From Phyllostachys edulis (taxonomy: Eukaryota; Streptophyta; Magnoliopsida; Poales; Poaceae), in assembly GCA_036346405.1 (NCBI GenBank), contig CM070563.1, positions 372,001 to 436,000 on the forward strand: 64,000 nt of DNA, given 5' to 3'. The notes under the pieces are model-generated. The model did not search any database, was not told where the DNA came from, and saw only the letters and a list, made by a program, of their open reading frames with translations. Below are positions 46,206-57,172 of this stretch, piece by piece. Numbering within the stretch: position 1 is the stretch's first letter; the number at the start of each line of letters is the position of its first letter. Position numbers and translations under genes: made by a program.

Positions 46206-48635
46206 TTGTTTTTTAGAACGCGCAAAAGAATAGTACATCATTCCACTAATCAGTAGAAATCAAACAAACAATAAGAGGGGAAACGATAATCTGGAAGTGA
46301 CCTAGACAACAAAAACAACAAAGAAGAAAACCCACAAATTGCCAATACATAAAAAAAGGGGGGCGACCTAGACTAACAACACAGAACTACTGACTACTCG
46401 GGACTAGGCCGTGCCTCCAGACGTGGAGCTTCCGCCATGCACCATTAGCAGTGCTCATCCCAAATTTGTTGGAGCAGGAGGTCCATTGATGTTATTTTAT
46501 TGTTGAACACTCTCCTGTTCCATTCCTTCCAAAGCATCCAACAGATAAGTGTAATGTACGAGTCTAGGACCTATTGTCTCTTCCTCGGGAATGACATACA
46601 AGTCCCGATCCAGAAGTTTTTCAGCGTTATTTGTCCTGTCGGCAAACATCCGTTGAAACCCACTCGTGGTAGGAAGCGCGACCAAACTTGCAAAGTCACT
46701 GCGCATTGAACAAGCAAATGATCAATAGTTTCAGGAGTGCAGCCGCAGAAGACGCAGTTGTCATGGATTTGAAGCCCGCGGCGCTCAAGTCTATCAACCA
46801 TTCAACAACGTCGTCACAGTGCGAGCCACATGAAGCATTTGCAACGCAAGGGCGCCCAAGCTTTCCAGATCGCGTCTGCGCAAGCGAAGTGTTGGGAGCC
46901 AAAGAAGAAGGCAGTGTATGTCAACCGTGACGAGAATTGGCCTGAAGCCTCCCATCGCCAAAGGATGGCATCCTCTTGATCATGTGATAAGCTTACACTT
47001 CATAGAAAGTCCCATAATGGTAGGTACTCCACAATCGCCTTTCCATCAAGACGTCCCCTAATGTCCATTATCCATCTTCTGGCATGTAAGGCCTCCACGA
47101 CCATCCTTGTGTTCCGAATTGCCCTTGGAACCGAACTGGCGAGCGTGGGCGCTATGAGTGATATGCTCCATTCGTTAAGCCACCGTTCTGGCCAGAACAA
47201 GGCACGCTCGCCATTACCCAACCGGGTTAGAAGCGAGTTTTGGAACATACTACGCTCTACACTGCTACCTTGGACAGTGAGTCCATGCCAAGGCCGCACA
47301 ATCCAAGTACGCTGTAACCAAAGCCAATGGGTGCGAAGAGCATGGCCAAGGGTGAGGAGATTATGCAGACCAAGACCCTCGTGCTAAGTAGGTTGACAAA
47401 CCGCTGCCCAAGCTACCAAGCAATGACCGCCCGTCACGGTTTTGGTTCCTTTACAAAGGAACAAACGTCTACACTTGTTGATCTCCTTGATCACCCAAAG
47501 AAGAGGGTCAAGAGCCATGAAGGCGTAAGTAAGAAGGGCCATGAGGACAAACTTGATCAACACCAAGCGACCACCTTGGGAAAGCATGCGAGCTTGCCAA
47601 GAATGCAGGCGATCCGTGACTTTGTCCAATAGAGGCTAAAAGTGATTATTCGTCGGCTTTGTCAAGGTGAGGGGAAGCCCTAGGTATTTGCATGGGAACT
47701 CGGCTGTGAAGCATTGGAGTTCATGATCGATAAGACGAAGATGCTTGTCGAAGCAATGAATTGGCGAGATCGAGCTCTTGGCGAGGTTGGTGTGCAAACC
47801 GGTGGCCTCGCCAGAAATAATGAGGATTGAACGGATTACTCTCAGATCTGAGGCGACCGGAGTTAGAAAAGTGCTGCATCATCCGTGTATAGCGACATGC
47901 GATGTGGAATGCCCCTAGGGCCACCTAACGGCTGGAGGAGGGAGTTGGCTTCTGCTAGTGGCAGAAGGTTGTTGAGCACGTCCATGATCACGGCGAATAG
48001 CATCGGTGAGAGGGGATCATCTTGGCGGAGACCACGGGCATGACGAATAGGCCGACCCGGCTGACCATTAACTAGGACACGGGTCAAAGACGAAGACAAA
48101 ATTAAGCAAAGCCAAGAGCACCACTTAGGGTCAAATCCCTTGTGTCAAAGAATCTCCCGAAGGAGCGGCCAGGAGATGGAATCGAAGGCTTGGGCTATAT
48201 CCAGTTTAAACAGAAGCTCGTTTTTGTTTGCTTGTGGAGTAGGCGAGCCGATTGCCGCATCAAGAAGAAATTGTCCTGGATTGATCGTGTGGCAATGAAG
48301 GTAGGTTGGTTTGGTGACACGACCTTGGCTAGCTCCAGTGCCAATCGCCTGGCAAGGACCTTGGAGAATAGTTTCGCGAAGCTATGAAGCAAACTAATCG
48401 GATAGTACCCCCGGGCTGTTTGAGGTTCTAATTTCTTTGGAACCGAGGTGATCATAGCTTGGTTCAAAAGGTGGAAGTTCTTGTCGGCCAAGTTGGCCAA
48501 GTGGAAGAAAGCCGCCAGCACATTGCCTTCGATGATCGCTTAACATTTCTGGTAGAAAAGGCTAGTGAATCGGTCCGGACCAGGGGCTCTGTCTGGCAGC
48601 AAACTCCTTATCGCTGCCCACACTTCCAGCCGTTA
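46206..48635 (-). mobile_element. 5'-truncated non-LTR retrotransposon (LINE)
   Basis: On the minus strand, from high to low coordinates, the pieces are: RT fingers (AMITSVPKKLEPQTARGYYPISLLHSF..., 48521-48195), RT palm (GLRQDDPLSPMLFAVI and YTDDAALF, 48099-47863), thumb/connection (LHSWQARMLSQGGRLVLIK, 47629-47384), and a C-terminal region (NGERALFWPERWLNEWS, 47299-47000). Last comes a zinc-binding module C.FCGCTPETIDHLLVQC (46801-46571). This is the order of plant LINE ORF2 without its endonuclease, so the copy is 5'-truncated. Frames are broken in several places and YADD is YTDD. A short T run at 46213-46218 may be the remnant of the poly(A) tail. Target duplications are unclear. Confidence 0.9.
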
Positions 48636-48800
48636 GGTTTTGCCTTGCTAAGCTCACTTTTTTAGCACGTTTTTTTAGAGGAAAAAAAAAATCAAAGTTT
48701 TAGGAAAATCTAGTAAATTTTCCTCAGATAAAAATGTTGCATACTATAGCACATGGTTTTACGCAAAATATGCTACAAAACAATTTTTTTAAAAAAAAAA
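48636..48800 (+). repeat. Degenerate 'tatagctcatggttt' array, last block
   Basis: 'gccttgctaagctcac', 'aaatcaaagttttaggaaaatctagtaaattttcctcagataaaaatgttgcatactatagcacatggttttacg' continue the array after the LINE, with two anchors (about 48650, 48752). Confidence 0.65.
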
Positions 48801-49199
48801 ATCACAGTACAATACATGACTGAAAAAGAATTGGTTGCCGCTAGGCTACTTGAATATCAATGTGATTTTTAAGCCCGACTTCAATGCAGTACATTTATCA
48901 CATGTTACAACGGAGAGTAGAAGGTCCTCGGGTAATACTCTCTAATTCACGAGAACATGTCGTTTTGGACATCAACACAGTTCACAAATAACAACTTTGG
49001 CTACTAATTTCTATAGTAATATATTTATAAAACCCAATAAAATTATAATATTATGAAAGTACCTTTCGAAAAGAAGCTACACATTCGATTTTCATGTATC
49101 AAATCTAAATATTTAAAAATATATCGATAGCTAAAGTTTCAAAAGCTTGACTGTACGTATCCTAAAACAATGTTGGTTTTTTTTATTAAAAAAAGTACA
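48801..49199. other. AT-rich region 3' of SKL2
   Basis: No coding signal. Probably includes the 3' UTR of the SKL2-like gene near 49199. Poly(A) runs at about 48790-48800 and 49187-49193 on the plus strand. Confidence 0.35.
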
Positions 49200-52100
49200 T
49201 CAGATGTTGGTGGGTGGGGCATCAGATTCAGGATCCCAGCCGGGCGGCTCGATGTTGGGCCAATCCCCTCGGCAGCCTAGCCTGATGTAAAGGCTCTTCT
49301 TCCCTGCCATGCCAAATGCTGTTAGTACAACAACCGAACCGATGCCAATCCCGAGCTTTCTCATCAATAAGCCCAGCTAGCTCTCGCTGATATACATACA
49401 TACATACATACATACATATATGGTCATTGGTCATCCAACTGATTATGTCATGCTAATCTTTCGTAGACAGGACTATTGGGATATTGAGAAGGCACTCAAC
49501 TTCGTACAAATCTATGTGCATGTAAGGCTATCAGCTAAAATGTACCTGATGAAGCAAGGACCTTACGAATCGGCTTTGTTTGACGATGCCAGCTTAATTG
49601 GTGCATGTGTATGTAACAGGGGGCATGTTGGCAAGGCTAATTGACATACCTGCTAGCTTCTTGTCTGCCATGGTTAGCTGCTTCAAGGCAACAAGGCACC
49701 CCTGGGCAACAGCTCGCGTGTACTCCGTGTCCCATCCACCCAACTTCACTACTACATCTGCTTTTGCATACGCAACATTGCCAGCACTAACACTTCTTCG
49801 GGCTTCCTCTTTGGCAGAAGCTTCGTCTACGTACATAACAGATCAAGGAAGAATCTCACAAGGTAATAAATTTGACAGAGGCTTCCTTACCATTAGCATC
49901 GGACACAGACAACCAAACTGTAAACCCAGCATGAAGATACTGCCATTTATCAAATCTGCTCGCTGCTCCTTGCTTACCACCTAGAGTTGCTACCACAGTA
50001 CGGACATGACTGCAAGCGACATATTTTTAGCATACATACCAAGTGATAAACCAAAGCTAACAAAGAATTTTTTTTTAAAAAAAAAACCCGACCTGCTAAG
50101 GCTTTCCAGAACAACACATTCTGCTTCAGCTACAGAGTCCACCCCTTCCAAAGCCGCCCCTACAAGTAACTACACTTTGTCAATTCACTGCAATAACACG
50201 AACTATACATAACTAGAATGACATTTGGTTTTACTGATGTCTAAAAAACTACAGATTACAGTTTTTTCAACAAAATGAGGAGAGAATTTTACATGTATCA
50301 ATAGACTTTTGAGTGGCACTTTCTAGCAGCTCACTTGTGCAAACTGGAAGATACCTGCAAAGATATTAAACATGGAGCAAACACGTTTCAATGGCCTTAT
50401 CTGCTATTGAAGTAACAATTGTGATATTGTTCATGATAGAAAATCTCAGAGGAGGATATATTATTTAGCCAATAACTATAAACTATATATTGTGTTCTGA
50501 TGGGTTATCATTTCCAGTTGTAGAGTAAAAAGGTGTAGCAGAACCAGACTGCAATTTGCATAGAGCATGACATCTAATTGGATAGTTTTTTTCCTCAAAG
50601 TTCAATTGGTTTTAAAAAATAAGATGCACACACCCAATGCCCTCAGCGATCTCTTTAGCAACTGCCTCATTAATATCCGTGGAATCACCAACAATGTGAA
50701 CACTAATCCCTGTCAATAACTGTGTGATCCCTGAAGTAAGGGATTCCCAAGATTCATCAATGTCAGGCCATTTCAACTCTTGTTCGACTTTCTTTAGATT
50801 CACCACCAACTGTTCCTCGTCAATGAACCTGCAACACTGAAATGAGTAAAGACATAAATCCTTACAAATAAGAACCCACTACTAAAATACTGATGCATAC
50901 CATATTGTTTCAGAAGACTTAATCCTATCAAATAGTTGCTTAACATTCATCAAAGTCCTCAGTGTCCCATCAGACTTGGCTCTGATCAATAGAGACATAT
51001 CATCAACATCAACAAAAACATCTCCTGAATTCTCAATACCAAGCTTTCCGATGTCCAGCCTCAGCTCAACCTCTCCGTTTCCATCAGTAAACTGTACAAA
51101 TAATGTCAGCTGATTATTTTAACGGCATGTCTAAATGATGCAGTGAATTCACAGAAGAAAGTTATCTGTAGCACATTAACCAGTCAATACCTAGAAATCC
51201 ACCTTTTATACAGCTCATAAGAGCTCCTAGAGAACTAGACACATATGGTTCAGACTTTTCAACTACATTATATGGACAGACATCTCATAGCACATCATCT
51301 CCCAAATAGGCACCATGCACTAGCTCCACCATACTTTTTGCAATGGAAGTAATGTATTTGTATTCAGGGTGGAAAAAACTGGTGCGTAAAATCAACTGAT
51401 ACAATGCTTTAGAGGAGTTCGGAAGAAAGGGCCATTACAAAATGTGATCCAAGGGAACAATTTTCATAGTAAACTTCAAATGATATGTAAAATATGTTTG
51501 TAATTCTGTTGTTTGATACCATTGTGATCTGTACTTACATTCCCTGAGGTCTGCAAGTTTCTGTGTAGAATGGGGTAAGAACAGCAAATTGGGAGATGGT
51601 ATTGCAGGTAAAAGAAAAGGTTAAAACCAAAAGGCGGAGACTTAGACTCTCTGAGCAATTCCCTCATAACCTATGTCAGAATTACAGAGTGGTCAACAAT
51701 GGGAGAGCATGATTAACTTTCATGTAGCTTCGCATAATGCTTGCCACCCTTTACCGTTGGTTTTTGGTGACGACTGGTTATCTCAGCTAGTGTATGCTGT
51801 TAGCAAACGCCTGTTCACATGGCTGCCTCTCCATCTTCCCATGCACCCTTTCACATGGCTGCCTCTCCATCTTCCCACGATGCATGAATGCATGCACAAG
51901 ATGCCTCCTTGGTCTTCTAGTCTCTTCATTTCTCTCTTTGTATTCACACTCATATATGTGTAGCCGCTATATATACTTGTAAGATGTAACTTCTTTCATC
52001 AAGCAATATAGACGTGAAGTATTCCACGTTATCATGGTATCAAGAGGTTCATCTCCTGTGCCTTTTCGCTTCGCTCCACAAACCTTGAACTCCACCACCA

Positions 52101-55100
52101 AAGAACCATGTCCGGCGCCGCCGCCGCCGCCGATCGCGACCTCGGCCATTGCCGCCTTGACGCTGACGCTGGCGAATCTGGCGCGGTTCTTTGCAGACGC
52201 GAGCACGATGCCGAGGGCTGCTGCCGCCGAGGCGAAACCCTCACTCATCCGACACAAGCTACTCGGGCCGCTATCGATGCCCAGTTCGCGTTCGTCTTCT
52301 TCTGCCGCCGCCGACCGTGGCGCGAGGTCGCAGCCAAGATTGGAGCGCTGCAGCAGCCGAGGCTCGGGATCGCCTCGCGACGACCACTCCGCCCACGACG
52401 ATGCCGACGTTCTGGCCGCCTCGCCGCCAACTCGCGACGCTGCCGCGGAGTTCGAACATCCGCCCTTGTTCCGTTGTTCTCGATCTTCTCGCCATAGTAC
52501 AACAAGTGGCGTGACCTCATGCTCCTCGTCTGCGGCCGCTTCTCCTCTCGATCACATTCTCGCGCGACGCCACCTTCCCCGATGTTCCTCGTGGCACCGC
52601 ATGGATTGCGTGGTCCTCTCATGGATCTACGGCACAATCTCCGCTGAGCTCATGGAGATCGTCCGCTCTCGCGGCACAACAGCGCGCCTCGCGTGGGTCG
52701 GCATCGAGCAACAATTCCTCGGCAATCGCGAGACTCGTGCTCTTCATCTCGATGCCGAAGTTTCAGAACCTTGTTCAAGGGACTTGTCGATCTCCGACTC
52801 ATCGCCGCAAGATGAAGGGTAAGGCGATGCCCTCGCAGATCTCGGCGAAGTCATTCGCGATGTAACCCTCGTCTGAATGTTCTTCGTGGATTAAACGAGC
52901 GGTTCCAAGACATGTCGGCCCTTCTCAAACGGCGGCCCTTCCCCACGCTCATCGAGGTACGCCCGACCGCTCCTTGAAGAACTCACCATGGCGCGCAGAT
53001 CCTCCTCGACACCGCCGACAGCTCTTCTTGCCGCCAAGAGCACCTCGCCCCAAAGGATCTCCATCTGGCGGAGCTCTTCGCCCACCGCCGTCCGCCTACC
53101 CTCGATTCGACCAAATAAGGTTTCGAACTCGGACGTCGCCGTCGCCGTGGGAACGGCGGCGGCATGCTTCCTCCGCCGGATCGCTCCGTGTTTCGTTCTA
53201 CAATCCTCGACCGGGTCCATCCAGATGTGGCGGCCAAGGACGCCCACCTTCGACGGGTGGCCCGCAGGCAGCGTCACCGGCTAAACCGCCTAGCGGCGCC
53301 AGCGGTCGGCCACCGCAATAAGCGCCGCTAGTCTCCCGGATTACACCACAATGCAGTTATGTCGGGCCATACTAAGATCGGGTCCATACGCGCCCACACT
53401 CCTCGCCTCGGTCGGACAATAGGTGGGTTTATGTTCAGCGCGCCCAGTGGCGCCTACCAAAGACTCTATACAACCTCTTCGCCATGGCCTCCGTGGATGG
53501 TGGCTCTCGGGATCAACAGTCCTCGCAAATGCGTTTCAAAGACGCCATGATCGTCACTCCACCACCTCCATCGAGTGGGTCATGGACTCGGCGCCTCTCA
53601 TATGACGCCTGACACCGGTGACCTCTCTTTGTTCCGTTCTCTGCATTTCTTTCCCTTCATCTATCATTGTTGGTAATCGCTCCACACCGCTCATATTTCC
53701 ACCGGTGATCTTGTTTTACTCGCCTTTTATCTTAATAATGTTCTAGTTGCCTGACATTATTAAATCTCTTATTTCTGTTCGCCAATTCACCACTGACAAC
53801 TCTTGCTCTGTGGAATTTGATCCCTTTGGTCTTTCTGTGAAGGATCTCAGGACCGGGACCGTAATCAACAGGTGCAATAGTTCGGTCCGCTTCTACTCGC
53901 TTTCACCTCCCAAGATCCTCTTCATCCAATCGCACCTTCCTTGCCGCCTTGACCTCCTTGTGGCATCACCGCCTTGGTCACCCTCCTCTGAAGCCCTATC
54001 CATTCTTTCTAGTACTTCCGCCATTACTTGTAATACTAAGTTGTCATGTGATACCCTTTGTCATGCTGTCAACTTGGTCGCCACATCGTTACTGCTTGCT
54101 AGTTCCTCTTCTCGAGCATCTCATGTTCTTGACCTAATTCATCAGGATCTGTGGGCGTCTCTGTAGTGGCGTCTCGGTTATAAGTATTACCTTGTCATTC
54201 TCGATGATTGCTCTCATTTTACTTGGACTTTCCCGCTTCGCCTCAAATCCGAGACTTTTCCTACTCTAGCAAATTTCTTTTCTTTTGTAGCCACCCGCCC
54301 AAATAAGACCATCAAGATTGTTCGGTGCGACAACGATGCGTGAATTTGATAATTCTTCGACCAAGACCTTCTTACACCCCATGGCGTTACCCTCCGTATG
54401 TCTTGCCCATACATCGCCTCAACAAAGCGGTCGAGAGCGATTCTCCGATCCCTAAATAATTACATTACGCCCTCTTGTTTCAGCGTCCCTTCCCTTCTTA
54501 TTGGGTCGGCTTTACACAATGCCACATACCTTCATAACCGCCTTCCTCAAAAACCCTAACCATGGCCACACCCTACTTTGCTCTCTATGGTGTCCATCCC
54601 ACCTACAACCATCTTCGTGTTTGGATGCTACTACTACCCTAACTTGTGCCGCCACCGCCTCACAAACTCTCCTCACTCTACCTTGTGTATCTTCCTTGGC
54701 TCTCCTCCGATCACAAAGGTTACGGTGTCTTGACCCTTCATCCAACAGGTCATCATCTCCCGACACGCCACATTCGACGAGTCACTTTTTCCTTCTTCCG
54801 AGATGCGGTGCCTTCCCCAAATGATTTTGATTTTCTTACTAACTTTGAGACAAGCTGGTTCCCATCGACCGGTCGCGCTTTTTTCGCTCTACCGACTCCG
54901 ACGCACTCGCCAGCGCCGGTTCTTCTTGCGCCACCGTGATTCACGCCCTCTTCCCACCGCTGCTCGACCATCTAATTCGCCTCGACCACCCGCCTCGGCG
55001 ACATGTCCCACGACCATGGTGCCGCCGATTACCTGCAGCGACCAGCGACTCCTCCGTCGCGCCATCGCAGCTGCATTACGCGTCTCTTCGTCCGCGCCCG

Positions 55101-56302
55101 CGATATACGGCACGCCGCTGCCTCACACGGCGCTCCTGTGCCGTGTGCGGCCCCATTACACCGCTTCGGTGCCGTCTACAGCAGACGGGCCCAACCTGAG
55201 CCGTGCGCGCCCTGCAGCCCGTCGCCGGCCCCTCCAGTACAACCACGGGTTCCGACCAAGGCTGTTCCCATAGCTCCGGTGGTCAACTCACACCCCATGA
55301 TGACTCGTGGTAAGCACGGTTTCCGGCAACCTACTGCTAATCACATGAATCTCATGGCCACTGCTCTGTCTCCTATCCCGAAGATTTCGGTGGATACACA
55401 CACGCAGAAAATATACTAACCATGGTTGGAGTGTGAATTATGAAGCCATCTTCCCACCCCCCAAGAACTGCGTTGATTATGAAATGATTGACAACACATG
55501 TGCACCTAAACTAGTGACCAATGATAATGACAAGAAAGTATTCAACATGCTAGCAGCGGATTTGCCGCCATGAACCTGCCTATAGGAGCTAGGCAAGGAA
55601 GAAGACGCCTGAGAAGGGATGCCGAAAAGAAATGGAGTCTGGTGCACAGTCAGTAGTACTAAGGCCAGAGAGTTGGACTTGCTTTATATAAGCAAGTGTA
55701 GCGAAGTCACCTCCATTCTCGATTTCTATTGCGGCAGAGGGAGATAATAACGTAATCGAGGGATGCCCAATTTTCTGGCACAGGTATTGAGAATGGTATG
55801 GTGAGTTTGTGACACAAACAATAGAGCAATTAGGGGCAGTGAGATGGCAGAATTGGGTGAATGGAAGTGTATAGCTGCACGCGCGGTTGCATGTACAGTG
55901 AAAGTGAGATAAGGCAGTAGCCAGCAGCACGCTAAGCAGATAAGGTAGCAGCACGCTAAGCAAGAAGACGGGAACAAATAGGAGCGGCCGATTTACGGAC
56001 AGACAAGTGTGTATAATTAAGAGAGTGGTTGCTTGCCTCGTAGTCCTGCGCTGGGGCGGGGGACGCAGACACGGAGGCCCTGGATCGGTGGCGGAGGCGG
56101 AGGAGGCTCGCCGGTGGGGAGGCAGCAAGGAGGGAGCGAGGCCAAGTTGGGTGAGGAGGAGGAGGAGAGGAAGACGAGGAGGCCTGGAGCAGCTGGGGCT
56201 GTGACAGTAGGGGTTTGGAGAGAAGTAGAAGGTGGTTCTAACACTACAAAAGGAGGAGGAGCGAGTGGCGGCTGTGGCAATGGACATGGCGGCCACTGTC
56301 AT
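49200..56302 (-). CDS. SKL2: Probable inactive shikimate kinase-like 2, plastid
   Basis: Plastid protein related to shikimate kinase that lacks kinase function in characterised plants; its own role is not well defined. Exons on the minus strand: 56037-56302 (exon 1), 50901-51091, 50634-50828, 50293-50354, 50093-50159, 49891-50009, 49650-49826, 49200-49303. Exons 2-8 total 915 nt in one frame. Exon 2 encodes a CS/p23-like beta domain (VELRLDIGKLGIEN, VFVDVDDMSLLIRAKSDGTL). Exons 3-8 give the shikimate-kinase-like fold (ISVHIVGDSTDINEAVAKEI), with no Walker A lysine, so no ATP phosphotransfer is expected. The C-terminus is DWPNIEPPGWDPESDAPPTN plus Ile. Exon 1 encodes a Ser/Arg-rich plastid transit peptide and is joined to exon 2 by a GC-AG intron of 4.9 kb holding a copia fragment. 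The ATG frame of exon 1 does not match exon 2 (see findings). Exons 2-8 are certain; the N-terminus is not. Confidence 0.88.
49391..49418. repeat. (TACA)n microsatellite
   Basis: Six to seven copies of tacA in the last intron of the SKL2-like gene. Confidence 0.9.
51674..55430 (+). mobile_element. 3'-truncated copia element in SKL2 intron 1
   Basis: A likely 5' LTR (about 51674-52034, TGTCAGAATT...GTTATCA, with a 'ctatatatacttg' promoter-like site) is followed by a primer-binding-like TGGTATCAAGAG (52035-52046). A GC-rich gag region of broken frames follows. At 54170-54330 integrase reads VILDDCSHFTWTFPLRLKSE and IKIVRCDNDA; at 54560-54800 it reads TPYFALYGVHPTYNHLRVFG and IISRHATFDES. At 55283-55370 come the linker phrases HPMMTRGKHGFRQP and ATALSPIPK, which precede RT. 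Reverse transcriptase, RNase H and the 3' LTR are absent. It is antisense to the host gene. A 28-bp direct repeat (ttcacatggctgcctctccatcttccca) at about 51814 and 51850 sits in the LTR. Confidence 0.8.
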
Positions 56303-57172
56303 TCTAGGCTACCAGGGGGGTGCAGCATGAGGTGAAGAGGAAGACGCAGCTGCGATGCGAAGACGATGATAGGATAGCTTTACCTCTTAGAAACGTTCGT
56401 TGGGTTGGGCCGTTCTCTCTCTCTCTCGGCCTTGCCTTCGCATTCCTCTTATTACTGGCGCTTTGCCCCTTTGAGGACCTGATATCCTTTGTTTGGAACC
56501 AAGGACTTCATTTCCTACGAAACAGTCCTATAGGAAACCGAAGGAAACATGAAAAATTCCCGCGCCATAAAATAGGGACTTCAGTCAACAGTAACAAAGG
56601 CATACCAGCACAATGTTCCATTCCATTCCAACGTCCGAAAAGAATGATCCAGTATTGAATATTAAGCAGCAGGTTACTTGAAAGCAACAAGCGTGTGAAA
56701 GAATACAGTTAGCTGTAGAGTAGCAGCAGCTAATGTTCTTGTTGAGAAAAACAGAGAGAGAGAGAAGAAGAAAAATACAGAAAGAGAGATATACAGCAGC
56801 TGCTAAACAAAAGTCTTGGCAGAATCCAATCCAATCCAATCAAAGGTCGCGAGGTCCTATTCTATTCCGTCACAGGCAGTGCACTGCAGGCATCGAAGAG
56901 CAGCAAGCAGCAACTCAGAACCTCAAACAAGAAGAATCGTTACATGTCTTCTAACCGTGCCTATCTAGGCCTCAAATTGGAGGCCTTGCTGCACAAAGAA
57001 TTAACCAACCAGCCCTATCTTCTCGCCCTTCTAAAGTCGGTCAGCATCTGTGCTAATCAAACTGCCACACCCCCCATCCATCCCAACCTTCTCTATCACT
57101 TCGTGTAGTTAACAATGCACCTAAACAAAGAATTTTAATCTGTTGATGTTAGCACTTGTGCGTCAGCATAGC
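56303..57172 (-). other. Spacer between JMJ706-like 3' end and SKL2-like 5' end
   Basis: Both genes are on the minus strand, so this 0.9 kb holds the JMJ 3' UTR and the SKL2 promoter. A CT/GA microsatellite (56415-56430) lies near the SKL2 start and a GA-rich run at 56750-56790. No gene of its own. Confidence 0.5.

Noticed and set aside
52034..52822. 262-residue open frame starting MVSRGSSPVPFRF
   Set aside because: It begins in the primer-binding site of the truncated copia element and is the decayed gag region; no independent gene evidence.
56033..56335. Plus-strand Gly-rich ORF opposite SKL2 exon 1
   Set aside because: Antisense shadow of the transit-peptide exon; composition is the complement of a Ser/Pro/Arg-rich sequence.
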